From assembly GCA_047975785.1 (NCBI GenBank), contig JBKEEC010000356.1:1-15311 (forward strand): a DNA stretch of 15,311 bases. The letters run 5' to 3'. A program made the translations under genes and the position numbers. The notes under the pieces were generated by a model that saw only the letters and a program-made list of their open reading frames with translations, did not search any database and was not told the origin of the DNA. This document shows, in pieces, positions 5,981-13,706 of the stretch; within the stretch, counting starts at the first letter, position 1, and each line of letters starts with the position of its first letter. The DNA is from JACXVD01 sp047975785 (GTDB taxonomy: Bacteria; Pseudomonadota; Alphaproteobacteria; Sphingomonadales; Sphingomonadaceae).

Positions 5981-8389
5981 CTAGAAGCGGTATCCCACTT
6001 CCAGCCCATATGTCCGGGGTTCACCATAAACACTGGCCGAGAATCCAAGGCCTTCTGCAATCAGGCCAAGCATACCAATGCGATAGACTTCGTTCAGGGC
6101 ATTATTCACGAAGGCGGCAGCATAGAAGCCTGTCTCGCCAATCTGATCCAGAGATACGCGTGCATTGACCAGGGAATAGGCGGGCTGACGGCCAATATCT
6201 TTCTCGAAATCATCGAGATAGTTCGCGCTGCGCCATGACCAGTTTAGCGAGATGTCCAGTTTCCCGATGGATGGATCGACAGGAGGGGACATGATTCCGG
6301 TCAGGCCAGCCTGATGTTTGGGTGTGCCGCGCTGGGCAATCTCGGGCCCCATACTGGATGTGGCAGCACCTGCCAGGATGTCTACGTCAACATAGGAATA
6401 GAAACCGGTAAGGGTGAATTCGTCAAAGCCCAGGGTCGCTTCAAATTCTACGCCCTGATTGCGTGATTTGGCAACATTATCGACAATGGTGAAAACATTT
6501 CCATTCACAAAGGTCGCGCGCTGTTTCTGGATATTGCTGCCATCCTGACGGAAAATGGCACTGCTGGTCTTCAGCCTTCCGGTGCCAACAGGAGTATCGG
6601 TTTTCAGGCCAACTTCATATTCATCGATAAATTCAGGCAGGAAAGGCGCAAGAGAAACATAGCTGGTCGCGCGTGTCGAGAAACCCCCGGCACGAAAACC
6701 ACGACGATAGGCCGCGTAAAGTGTGACGGAATCGCTTGGCTCATACTGAAGAGTGGCATCGTAAGTCCACTCCTTGAATGTTTTGCTATTGTTGAATGAA
6801 CATTGATCCATAGGGACAGTCTGTGTGCCGGGGGTATTGGCATCCGTGTCGAACAGGCAGACCCCGGTGCCACCGCCGCCATCGGGCATGTTGGGCATAC
6901 TGGGGCTGACGGTAATCTTGCGCTTGTCGACATTGTAACGAAGCCCGCCGGATAGACTCAACTGATCCGTCATCCGGAATGTTCCGGCAACAAACCCTGC
7001 ATAGGTGCGGGAATAGCCTTCACCCGGATTGGCGGTGAAGAACATCCGGGCATCCGTGGTTCGCGCATCCATGCCGGCGCTGACCATATTTCGTTCCGGC
7101 AAGGTTGAGGCCATTGAGCCATCAATGCCTTTTTCCTCGAAATAATAACCGCCGATGATGAAATCGAGACTGTCGTTAAATGCCTTTCCCTGAAGCTGTA
7201 GCTCCTCACTGATGTTGCGGGTTCGGGCATATTGATAGGGGGTAATCAGGAATACGGGCATTCCATCGTAATCCTGCACAATATCCCGGCTCAGCTTGCG
7301 ATAGCCAAAGATATTCTTGAGAGTGAGGCTGTCGGACAATTCAATAGTGGTCTTGTTGGTCACGCCCCAGTTCTTGACATTTTCATAGGGTCTGCCCTGC
7401 ACATCAAGATTGGGATAAATGCCATCACCTGCACCGGTATCCAGCACAAAGCCATCACGACGGAACCTGTCCATCTGGGCGGCAAACTGGGCCGGAATAT
7501 TGGCATCAATCAGACCAAAATTGCGATAGGCTTCATAGGCGGTGATCACCGAAGGCTCAGAGATTGCCGTGACAAATGATGCTGTGCCGTGTTCTCTGGC
7601 ACGGAAATAATCAATGATGGTCAGTGACTGGATGCTGTCATTCGGCTCGATCAATCCCGAGATGCGGAATGTATCGTAATTTTCATTGTCATAATCATAC
7701 CCGGAGGTGATTTCCTTCGCCCAGCCATCGCGTTCATGCGTAACGCCCGCGATGCGAATGGCAGCGATATCTCCGATCGGAATATTCAATGCGGCTGACG
7801 CTTCCATCAGGTCAAAATTACCGTATTTACCGGCCACATAACCGTTGAATTCGCCCAGATCTGGATGGCGTGGCTCAACCAGCACGGCACCGCCTGTCAT
7901 ATTGCGGCCAAACAGCGTTCCTTGAACACCTTTAAGAACCTGAACAGAGCCAATGTCGTAGAAACTTTTGCCAAATCCATAGGCGCGCGGTTGCACCACT
8001 TCGGCAAAATATGTGCCCACAGGGGGGTCAGTAAAAAGCTGGACTTCCTGAACCCGCTGCCCACGCAAGGCAAAGGCAACGGTATTTCTCTGGCTCTGGG
8101 AACTGGTGACCGCCAGCGAAGGCGTGCGAAACTGCAGATCCGTGACATTACGAATGCCGGTCTGTTCGAGTTGTTCACCAGAAATGGCCGACACAGAAAT
8201 GGGCACATCCTGCAGGGCTTCTTCACGCCGGCGGGCCGTGACCAGAATTTCCTGCACGGCAGAACCGGAGGTAGCTTCTTCAGGTGCCGGTTCTTCCTGC
8301 ATTGTTTCCTGAGCGGATGCAGGAGTGGCAAAGGCTATCGTAGCAAGACTGGTCGCAGTCAGAAATGCGGAGAATTTGATGTAAGTCAT
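5981..8389 (-). CDS. TonB-dependent outer-membrane receptor
   Basis: An 802-residue outer-membrane transporter powered by TonB-ExbB-ExbD. A signal peptide (residues 1-26, cleavage after ATPASA) is followed by an acidic linker, a TonB-box-like EILVTARRREE (48-58) and the plug domain (about 59-175, including DVPISVSAISGEQLEQ and VLKGVQGTLFGRNMTGGAV). The rest is a beta barrel ending in Phe (VGYRF), as outer-membrane proteins require. The open frame runs 59 codons further upstream, but the ATG at 8389 is the only one that gives a signal peptide at the N-terminus, and GGGAGC lies five bases before it. The style is that of sphingomonad receptors found beside catabolic operons rather than siderophore loci; no FecR or sigma-factor partner is present. 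The ligand is probably the substrate of the neighbouring enzymes, possibly a sulfated hydrophobic molecule, but this is inference. Confidence 0.95.
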   Translation of the reverse strand: MTYIKFSAFLTATSLATIAFATPASAQETMQEEPAPEEATSGSAVQEILVTARRREEALQDVPISVSAISGEQLEQTGIRNVTDLQFRTPSLAVTSSQSQRNTVAFALRGQRVQEVQLFTDPPVGTYFAEVVQPRAYGFGKSFYDIGSVQVLKGVQGTLFGRNMTGGAVLVEPRHPDLGEFNGYVAGKYGNFDLMEASAALNIPIGDIAAIRIAGVTHERDGWAKEITSGYDYDNENYDTFRISGLIEPNDSIQSLTIIDYFRAREHGTASFVTAISEPSVITAYEAYRNFGLIDANIPAQFAAQMDRFRRDGFVLDTGAGDGIYPNLDVQGRPYENVKNWGVTNKTTIELSDSLTLKNIFGYRKLSRDIVQDYDGMPVFLITPYQYARTRNISEELQLQGKAFNDSLDFIIGGYYFEEKGIDGSMASTLPERNMVSAGMDARTTDARMFFTANPGEGYSRTYAGFVAGTFRMTDQLSLSGGLRYNVDKRKITVSPSMPNMPDGGGGTGVCLFDTDANTPGTQTVPMDQCSFNNSKTFKEWTYDATLQYEPSDSVTLYAAYRRGFRAGGFSTRATSYVSLAPFLPEFIDEYEVGLKTDTPVGTGRLKTSSAIFRQDGSNIQKQRATFVNGNVFTIVDNVAKSRNQGVEFEATLGFDEFTLTGFYSYVDVDILAGAATSSMGPEIAQRGTPKHQAGLTGIMSPPVDPSIGKLDISLNWSWRSANYLDDFEKDIGRQPAYSLVNARVSLDQIGETGFYAAAFVNNALNEVYRIGMLGLIAEGLGFSASVYGEPRTYGLEVGYRF

Positions 8390-8394
8390 GGCGT

Positions 8395-8400
8395 GCTCCC
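8395..8400 (-). promoter_or_regulatory. Ribosome-binding site fixing the receptor start
   Basis: GGGAGC on the minus strand, five bases before the ATG at 8389. It supports the shorter product with an N-terminal signal peptide over the open-frame extension. Confidence 0.65.
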
Positions 8401-8478
8401 GTGGTGCAGGCCCGTGCTGGCCTGATTTGTCCTTGTGTCCCGGCCCGTTTTCCGGGTGGCAGTTGATCAGCTCCGAGT

Positions 8479-8491
8479 GCCTGTTACAGGC
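8479..8491. promoter_or_regulatory. 13-bp palindrome upstream of receptor gene
   Basis: GCCTGTTACAGGC is a perfect inverted repeat (six bases each side of one central base) about 90 bp upstream of the receptor start, between that start and the hairpin downstream of the crotonase gene. Its one-base spacer rules out an RNA hairpin of full length and instead suggests a binding site for a dimeric regulator. No second copy was noticed elsewhere in the window. Function is inferred only. Confidence 0.3.
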
Positions 8492-8532
8492 TGGCTGACA
8501 CCTCATGAATTGCATATTCAGGTCGAAAGGAA

Positions 8533-8584
8533 AGGGGGTGCGCCCGGATATCGCTCTTATGAACAAATCCGGTCAGCACCCCCT
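8533..8584 (-). terminator. Probable terminator hairpin downstream of crotonase gene
   Basis: A two-part stem: AGGGGGTGC (8533-8541) pairs with GCACCCCCT (8576-8584), and inside it CCGGAT (8544-8549) pairs with ATCCGG (8567-8572) around a 17-base loop. On the minus strand the stem is followed by a pyrimidine-rich TTTCCTTTCG. It begins 34 bases after the crotonase stop. This fits an intrinsic-type terminator that separates the crotonase gene from the receptor operon, though the T-tract is interrupted. A regulatory leader structure is the alternative. Confidence 0.55.
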
Positions 8585-8618
8585 GAAACACGTTTGCTAC
8601 AGGGAATATAATGCTCAG

Positions 8619-9413
8619 TTATTTTCCGGTGAAATTCGGCTGCCGTTTTTCAAGAAATGCGTCGACCGCTTCGGTATGGTCATCGCTGAAGCTTGAAACC
8701 GCTTCATACCAGACACTGGCATCAATCATGCCCTCAAAATGACGACGCAAGGGGAGGTTGATAGCCTGTTTGGTAAGATTGATGGCAACTGATGCTCCGC
8801 CTGCCAGCCTGTCAGCCATGCCATAGGCAGCCTCATCCAGCTGGTCGCGCGGGACAGCCTTGTTGATCAGCCCCATTTCTGCTGCATGTTGGGATAGAAC
8901 AGGGTCGCCGGTAAGGAGAAATTCTCGCGCGCGCATATAGCCGATCAGTTGCGGCCAGATCAGGGCTCCGCCATCTCCGGCGGTATAGCCCACCGCAACA
9001 TGAGGATCACCAATCTTGATCCCTTCCACCGCATAGCACAGGTCAGAAAACAGGGCGATAGTGGCGCCCAGACCTATCGCGTGTCCGTTCAGCCTTGCGA
9101 TGAGGGGTTTTTCCAGTCGTAGCAGGGTTTCCAGAAGTTTGCGGGCTTCAACAAGGCCCATCAGTTCTTCTTTCTTGTTGGTGAGCAGGCGTTTCATTTC
9201 GCCAATGTCACCACCTGCGGAAAAGGCTTTTTCGCCTGCACCGGTGATGACAATCACCTTCGCATCCGGGTCATTGTTGACATCCTGCAGGACGCGGCGG
9301 AAATCATCATGCATCTTGCCTTCAAACGGATTGGTCGGCGGGTTATTCAGCGTGATGACGAGTACGCCATTGTCACGGTGATCAAGATCCAGCGAGGTGA
9401 CATATTCATACAT
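8619..9413 (-). CDS. Enoyl-CoA hydratase/isomerase (crotonase) family protein, atypical active site
   Basis: A 264-residue crotonase-fold protein acting on an acyl-CoA. The oxyanion-hole segments are AFSAGGDI (residues 63-70) and NGHAIGLGA (109-117). An ungapped comparison with rat mitochondrial enoyl-CoA hydratase, recalled from memory, places Thr118 at catalytic Glu144 and His138 (DPHVAVG) at catalytic Glu164. Both glutamates are thus missing, so ordinary hydration is doubtful. Asp147 in AGDGGA may serve instead. The GDGG variant is known to me from related annotated hydratase/isomerase proteins, and crotonases also include isomerases, hydrolases and C-C-cleaving enzymes. The open frame extends to 9746, but crotonase homology begins at MYEYV, so the ATG at 9413 is chosen; its ribosome-binding site (GAAGAGA) is weak and distant. 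The gene diverges from the first CoA ligase, which suggests a shared pathway. Confidence 0.88.
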   Translation of the reverse strand: MYEYVTSLDLDHRDNGVLVITLNNPPTNPFEGKMHDDFRRVLQDVNNDPDAKVIVITGAGEKAFSAGGDIGEMKRLLTNKKEELMGLVEARKLLETLLRLEKPLIARLNGHAIGLGATIALFSDLCYAVEGIKIGDPHVAVGYTAGDGGALIWPQLIGYMRAREFLLTGDPVLSQHAAEMGLINKAVPRDQLDEAAYGMADRLAGGASVAINLTKQAINLPLRRHFEGMIDASVWYEAVSSFSDDHTEAVDAFLEKRQPNFTGK

Positions 9414-9652
9414 AAAACAGATCTCTTCATCTTGTGAGGGCGGCAAACCGCCTTGCATGTGGGTAAGGCTGATGACCAGTCTGTAATCGCTGATCATAAT
9501 GCGCAAGACATGTGACCGAAAACCGCCTTCATTACACACTGATGATCGCATTTCTGATAGAAGGGCAGGTTTGCGCCCCGGATACTTGCACCTAAAGGCA
9601 ATGCTGCTCACAACAGAGGCTGTCTTTTCCTGTAATAAAATGGCAGCAGCCA
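9414..9652. promoter_or_regulatory. Divergent promoter region between the two gene blocks
   Basis: This 239-bp gap separates the starts of the crotonase (minus) and the first CoA ligase (plus), so it should hold promoters for both directions. It contains a short hairpin-forming repeat, GGCGG-CAAA-CCGCC (9439-9452), in the crotonase leader. Two CATGTG copies (about 9456 and 9529) are also present, but these are too short to mean much. No -35/-10 pair on either strand was convincing. The reading frames crossing it lack homology to the adjoining families. Confidence 0.5.
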
Positions 9653-11227
9653 ATGCAAAACCCGTCTCTCTTTCAGTCATTTCAGGCATCGGTTCAAAAA
9701 CATGCGGATCTGTGTGCGATCCGTTCCGGTGATATTGAGCTGACATTTTCCGAACTGGAAAAGGCTTCGCTCGAAGTTGGTTCCGGATTGATGGCGGCAG
9801 GAGTGGAGCGGGGAGACAGGGTCGCCATCTGGGGTGTCAACTCTGTTCCGTGGGTGCTGGCCGGGCTGGGGTTGCAGGCTGCAGGGGCGGCTCTTGTCCC
9901 CATTGGCACCCGCCTGCGTGGCCGGGAGGTTCAGGGTATTCTGGAAGATGCCGGGGCAAAGATCATCTTTGTTGATCGCTCCTTTGGTTCATATGATTTT
10001 GTTGAAGCCCTGCTTGAGCGTGACTTGCCCCTGCTGGAGCAGATTATCGTTCTGGATGATAATGTTCCCGGCGGCACGGATGACAGGGTAACGGGACTTA
10101 CGGCCTTGTGTGATAGTGGCCGGCAGATTGCGCGACATGATCTGGAGCAGCGGATAGCAGGCGGAAGCGGGGATGATCTGGCCGACATCCTGTTTACATC
10201 CGGCACGACTGGCAAGCCCAAGGGCGTGCCCATGGCACAGGCGCAAAGCCTTGAGGCCTGCCGCGCGCAGCAGGCGGAGGTTTCGCGTTTTTCAGCGGGT
10301 GAAGTGTTCGCCGTAACCTATCCTTTTGCCCATAATGCGGGGTATCGCGCCGGGTGGCAGATATCGGTTCTGGAAGGTGTCTGTATTGTGCCTGTCAGCC
10401 AGTTTGATCCCACGGGTCTGCTTGAACTGATAGAGCGGGAAAAGGTGAATTATCTGCCCGTGGTGCCGACCATTGCCCAGGCGCTGATAGATCACCCCGA
10501 TCGCAAGAAATACAGGCTGACGAGCCTGCGGGCCATTGCAACGGGCGGGGCTACTGTCCCGGTCAGCCAGGTAGAGGATTTGCGCAATCTGGTGGGCGAA
10601 AATACGATTGTTGTAACGGGTTATGGCCTGACAGAAACCGCCGGCTCCGTGTCCACAACCTACCCCGATGATCCGCCGGAAATTGTCGCAAAAACGGTTG
10701 GCCGGCCACTGGCCAGTTTGCAGGTGAGGATTGTTGACCCGGACCACAATGATGTTCCTGCAGGAGAGCGTGGTGAAATCGTTGTAAAGGGGCCGCAGGT
10801 CATGCGGGAATATTACAATAACCCCGATGCGACTGCTTCTGCCTTCACTCGCGATGGTTTTCTTCTGACTGGCGATGCAGGCTGGTTTGACGAGCAGGGC
10901 AATATCCTCATCGCTGATCGGATCAAGGATATGTATCTGGTCGGTGGCTTCAATTGCTACCCGGCCGAAATCGAAAATCTGATGCTGGCAATGGATGGTA
11001 TAGCACAGGTCGCGGTTATTGGTGTTGATGACCAGCGCCTTGGCCAGGTGGGGCGGGCCTTTATTGTCCGTACACCGGAAAGCAGTGTGACGCAGGAGGA
11101 TGTGATCGCCTGGTGCCGGGAGGAAATGGCCAATTACAAGGTGCCGCGCTCTGTCCGGTTTCTTGATGCCCTGCCGCTGAACAATACCGGAAAGATCGCG
11201 AAAAATGATCTCAGGGCAATGGAGTAG
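9653..11227 (+). CDS. FadD3-like acyl-CoA ligase (first copy)
   Basis: A 524-residue member of the ANL superfamily. It activates a carboxylic acid with ATP to an acyl-adenylate and then forms the CoA thioester. The phosphate-binding loop TSGTTGKPKG is at residues 182-191, YGLTE at 324-328, TGD at 406-408, the hinge region DRIKDMYLVGGFNCYPAEIE at about 422-441, and the C-terminal catalytic lysine is Lys514 (NNTGKIAK). The C-terminal half, especially the hinge region and DQRLGQVGRAFIV, strongly recalls mycobacterial FadD3, the ligase for the steroid C/D-ring propionate HIP. This is a resemblance from memory, not proof of substrate. The start at 9653 fits the family N-terminus, but no clear ribosome-binding site is visible. 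It leads the plus-strand block, 23 bp before an SDR. Confidence 0.92.
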   Translation: MQNPSLFQSFQASVQKHADLCAIRSGDIELTFSELEKASLEVGSGLMAAGVERGDRVAIWGVNSVPWVLAGLGLQAAGAALVPIGTRLRGREVQGILEDAGAKIIFVDRSFGSYDFVEALLERDLPLLEQIIVLDDNVPGGTDDRVTGLTALCDSGRQIARHDLEQRIAGGSGDDLADILFTSGTTGKPKGVPMAQAQSLEACRAQQAEVSRFSAGEVFAVTYPFAHNAGYRAGWQISVLEGVCIVPVSQFDPTGLLELIEREKVNYLPVVPTIAQALIDHPDRKKYRLTSLRAIATGGATVPVSQVEDLRNLVGENTIVVTGYGLTETAGSVSTTYPDDPPEIVAKTVGRPLASLQVRIVDPDHNDVPAGERGEIVVKGPQVMREYYNNPDATASAFTRDGFLLTGDAGWFDEQGNILIADRIKDMYLVGGFNCYPAEIENLMLAMDGIAQVAVIGVDDQRLGQVGRAFIVRTPESSVTQEDVIAWCREEMANYKVPRSVRFLDALPLNNTGKIAKNDLRAME

Positions 11228-11250
11228 CCGGAGGCCGGAGGAGTAACAAT

Positions 11251-12036
11251 ATGTCTGATCTGTCGGGCACATTATTTGATCTTTCGGGTCATACAGCTTT
11301 GGTGACAGGGGGGAGCCGCGGTATTGGCCGCGCCTGCTCTGCCAGACTGGCCCAGCACGGCGCCAGAGTGGTTGTCTGTGGCCGTGATCGGGAAACTGCG
11401 GAAGCTGTTGCAGGGGACATTCGGGCCGGTGGCGGCGAGGCTCTGGCCCTGACGGGCAATATCACCCGCAGGGATGATCTGGGCAGGCTGCTTGATCAGG
11501 CAGGGGCAGAATATGGCCAGATAGATATACTTGTCGCCAATGCAGGACTGCATATTCATGTAGGGCCTAGCGGGGAAATGAGTGATTCCGTGCTGGAAAA
11601 GACGCTGGATGGTAATTTCCGTGCGCTGCATTTTCTTTCGCAGCGTTTGCTTCCGGGAATGGTGAAAGCGGGCCGGGGGCGGATTATCAATATTGGGTCG
11701 ATTGCCGCGCATTTTGGCAGCGGAATTTATCACAGCTATACTTTGAGCAAGTCACTGGCGATGCAGTATATTCGTAACATTGCTGTGGAATTTGGTGAGC
11801 AGGGTATCCGGGCCAACACAATATCACCGGGACTGATCCGGACCGATATGGCCGGAGCCATCTTCGACAATCCTGAGGCGCTGGAAAAAGAGCTTTCCCG
11901 TTCCACTGTTGGCAGGGCGGGAGAACCGGACGAGATCGCTGGCATGGTGGTTGCTCTGGCCAGTGCAGCGGGGAATTACGTCAATGGCCAGACCATCGCT
12001 GTCGATGGCGGTCAGACCATTCGTTATGTTGATTGA
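11251..12036 (+). CDS. SDR family oxidoreductase
   Basis: A complete 261-residue classical short-chain dehydrogenase/reductase. The cofactor motif TGGSRGIG is at 19-26, the NAG motif at 97-99, and the catalytic residues are Ser150, Tyr163 and Lys167 (YTLSK). The C-terminus has the expected NGQTIAVDGGQ. CGRDR after the second strand (residues 43-47) suggests NADP(H) preference by family rules. The ATG has a GGAGGAG ribosome-binding site eight bases upstream, and the intergenic leader carries a tandem CCGGAGG repeat. It sits between the two CoA ligases, with 23 bp and 32 bp gaps, so all three are clearly one operon. A role in oxidising or reducing a hydroxy- or ketoacyl intermediate is likely but unproven. 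Confidence 0.94.
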   Translation: MSDLSGTLFDLSGHTALVTGGSRGIGRACSARLAQHGARVVVCGRDRETAEAVAGDIRAGGGEALALTGNITRRDDLGRLLDQAGAEYGQIDILVANAGLHIHVGPSGEMSDSVLEKTLDGNFRALHFLSQRLLPGMVKAGRGRIINIGSIAAHFGSGIYHSYTLSKSLAMQYIRNIAVEFGEQGIRANTISPGLIRTDMAGAIFDNPEALEKELSRSTVGRAGEPDEIAGMVVALASAAGNYVNGQTIAVDGGQTIRYVD

Positions 12037-12059
12037 ATATAGGCCATAATGGGCAGGGC

Positions 12060-12063
12060 GAGG
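12060..12063 (+). promoter_or_regulatory. Ribosome-binding site fixing the second ligase start
   Basis: GAGG lies five bases before the ATG at 12069. It favours this start over an in-frame TTG at 12033 that overlaps the SDR stop. Confidence 0.6.
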
Positions 12064-12068
12064 TTGAG

Positions 12069-13691
12069 ATGAAATACCCACAGGAAGTATCCGGGCTTGA
12101 AGTCGGGCTGGATCATACCTTGCCACAGATTATCAGTTTTGCATCACGTCGCTATGGAAACAGGCCATTCTCCATTGATGAAGATGGCACAATCACCAGT
12201 TTTGCAGATTTTGAAAAGCGCGTGATCCGTGTCGGTTTTGATCTTCTGTCTCAAGGAATTGAGCCAGGAGACAGGGTTGCCGTTCTGGCGCCAAATTCCA
12301 CAAACTGGGCTGTGGCCGCCAGTGCGATTATGGCCATTGGCGCAATTATGGTGCCTGTTAATACACGCTTCAAAGGGCCGGAAATCCGCTATGCACTGGA
12401 AAAGTCAGCTGCATCTGCCCTGTTTACGGTCGGGGAGTTTCTGGGCACGGATTATCATGCCATGGTGGTCAGGGCTTGCGGGGGGGCTGGTGAAGAACGG
12501 CCCACTGCAGATCTGGATCATCTGAAAGCTATTATCGATATAGATAATACAGCTTTTGCCCCCGCCGAAATATCCGTGGCTGACAGGGTCATCTGGTCCG
12601 AGGCGGCTGCGCAGGTCCGGCCAGAAACCACCGCAGATATCCTGTTTACCAGTGGAACAACAGGAATGCCCAAAGGAGCGATGCACGGGCATGGGCAAGG
12701 CTTGTGGATGAGCCTTTACTGGGCGTGGTGCAATGACCTGAGTGAAGGAGACCGGACAGCGATTATCAATCCGTTTTTTCATTCCTTCGGCTATCGGTCG
12801 GGCTGGGTGGTTTCCCTGCTGGCGGGCATGACCATGTATCCGCTTTCCGTGTTTGATGCAGGAAAAATGCTGGAACTGATCGAGCGGGAGAAAATCACCC
12901 AGCTATCGGGTGCGCCAGCAGTGTTTTTCTCCCTGATGGACCATCCTGACTTTGCCAGACGGGATATTTCTTCCTTGCGCACAGGCCATACGGGCGGCGC
13001 CAAAACTCCGCCCGATATTATCCGGGCGGGATATGACCGTCTGGGATTTGATATTTTCCTGACCAGCTATGGCCAGACGGAATCCACGGCGATGATATCC
13101 GGTAACAAAGCCGGTGACCCGCTGGATGCTATCGTCGAAACGGTCGGGCCGCCCATGCCGCAGGTTGAAACACGCTTTATCGATGAGCAGGGCGATGACG
13201 TTCCGCACGGAGAGCGGGGAGAACTGCTGGTGCGTGGGCCAAATGTCATGCAGGGCTATTGGCAAGATCCCGAGCAGACAGCCAAAACGGTGGATGCTGA
13301 TGGCTGGCTCCATACGGGCGATGTTGCCCTGATGGATGATAATGGTCGTCTGCGTATTCTGGACCGGCTGAAGGATGTAATTATCGTTGGCGGGTTTAAT
13401 GCCTATTCGGTCGAGATCGAGATCATGCTGGCCGATCATCCAGCCATTGCCGAGGTTTCGATTATTGGCCTGCCTGATGAGCGGATGGGAGAAGTGACCG
13501 CAGCCTGTGTGGTTCTGACACCGGGCGCGTCCCTGACACTGGAGACACTGAAGGAGTGGTCGCGAGAGCGAATGGCGAATTATAAAGTTCCGCGGCACCT
13601 GTTTGTGCTGGATGATTTTCCCCGCACGCCTCTGGGTAAAGTGCAGAAATTCATGTTGAAGGAACAGGCCTTGCAGCAAATGGTAGAATAG
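12069..13691 (+). CDS. FadD3-like acyl-CoA ligase (second copy)
   Basis: A 540-residue ANL-superfamily acyl-CoA synthetase that activates an organic acid with ATP and CoA. The phosphate-binding loop TSGTTGMPKG is at 194-203, PFFHSFGYRSG at 235-245, YGQTE at 334-338, HTGD at 415-418, the hinge block DRLKDVIIVGGFNAYSVEIE at about 432-451, and the catalytic Lys524 in PLGKVQK. FadD3 shares the PFFH-FGY segment. The acid-binding pocket regions differ from the first ligase (for example GHTGGAKTPP against ATGGATVPV), so the two probably act on different acids or steps and are not a recent duplication. The open frame can be extended by 12 codons to a TTG overlapping the SDR stop, but the ATG at 12069 has the ribosome-binding site. 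It is followed after 15 bp by the unrecognised gene. Confidence 0.92.
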   Translation: MKYPQEVSGLEVGLDHTLPQIISFASRRYGNRPFSIDEDGTITSFADFEKRVIRVGFDLLSQGIEPGDRVAVLAPNSTNWAVAASAIMAIGAIMVPVNTRFKGPEIRYALEKSAASALFTVGEFLGTDYHAMVVRACGGAGEERPTADLDHLKAIIDIDNTAFAPAEISVADRVIWSEAAAQVRPETTADILFTSGTTGMPKGAMHGHGQGLWMSLYWAWCNDLSEGDRTAIINPFFHSFGYRSGWVVSLLAGMTMYPLSVFDAGKMLELIEREKITQLSGAPAVFFSLMDHPDFARRDISSLRTGHTGGAKTPPDIIRAGYDRLGFDIFLTSYGQTESTAMISGNKAGDPLDAIVETVGPPMPQVETRFIDEQGDDVPHGERGELLVRGPNVMQGYWQDPEQTAKTVDADGWLHTGDVALMDDNGRLRILDRLKDVIIVGGFNAYSVEIEIMLADHPAIAEVSIIGLPDERMGEVTAACVVLTPGASLTLETLKEWSRERMANYKVPRHLFVLDDFPRTPLGKVQKFMLKEQALQQMVE

Positions 13692-13706
13692 CGAGCAGGA
13701 GAAATC

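Noticed and set aside
8390..8566. 59-codon N-terminal extension of the receptor reading frame
   Set aside because: It would bury the signal peptide inside the protein; the ATG at 8389 has a ribosome-binding site and puts the signal peptide at the N-terminus.
9414..9746. N-terminal extension of the crotonase reading frame by 111 codons
   Set aside because: The extension has no homology to crotonases, crosses the first ligase's start and the intergenic region, and the family N-terminus begins at the ATG at 9413.
10292..11272. Long open frame antisense to the first CoA ligase
   Set aside because: The translation shows no family motif, and the sense strand carries complete ANL-ligase motifs; it is a shadow of the real gene, as are the other antisense frames.
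12480..12486. G7 run in the second ligase as a possible programmed frameshift
   Set aside because: The reading frame continues through it with full family motifs on both sides; no downstream stem or alternative frame of interest was seen.
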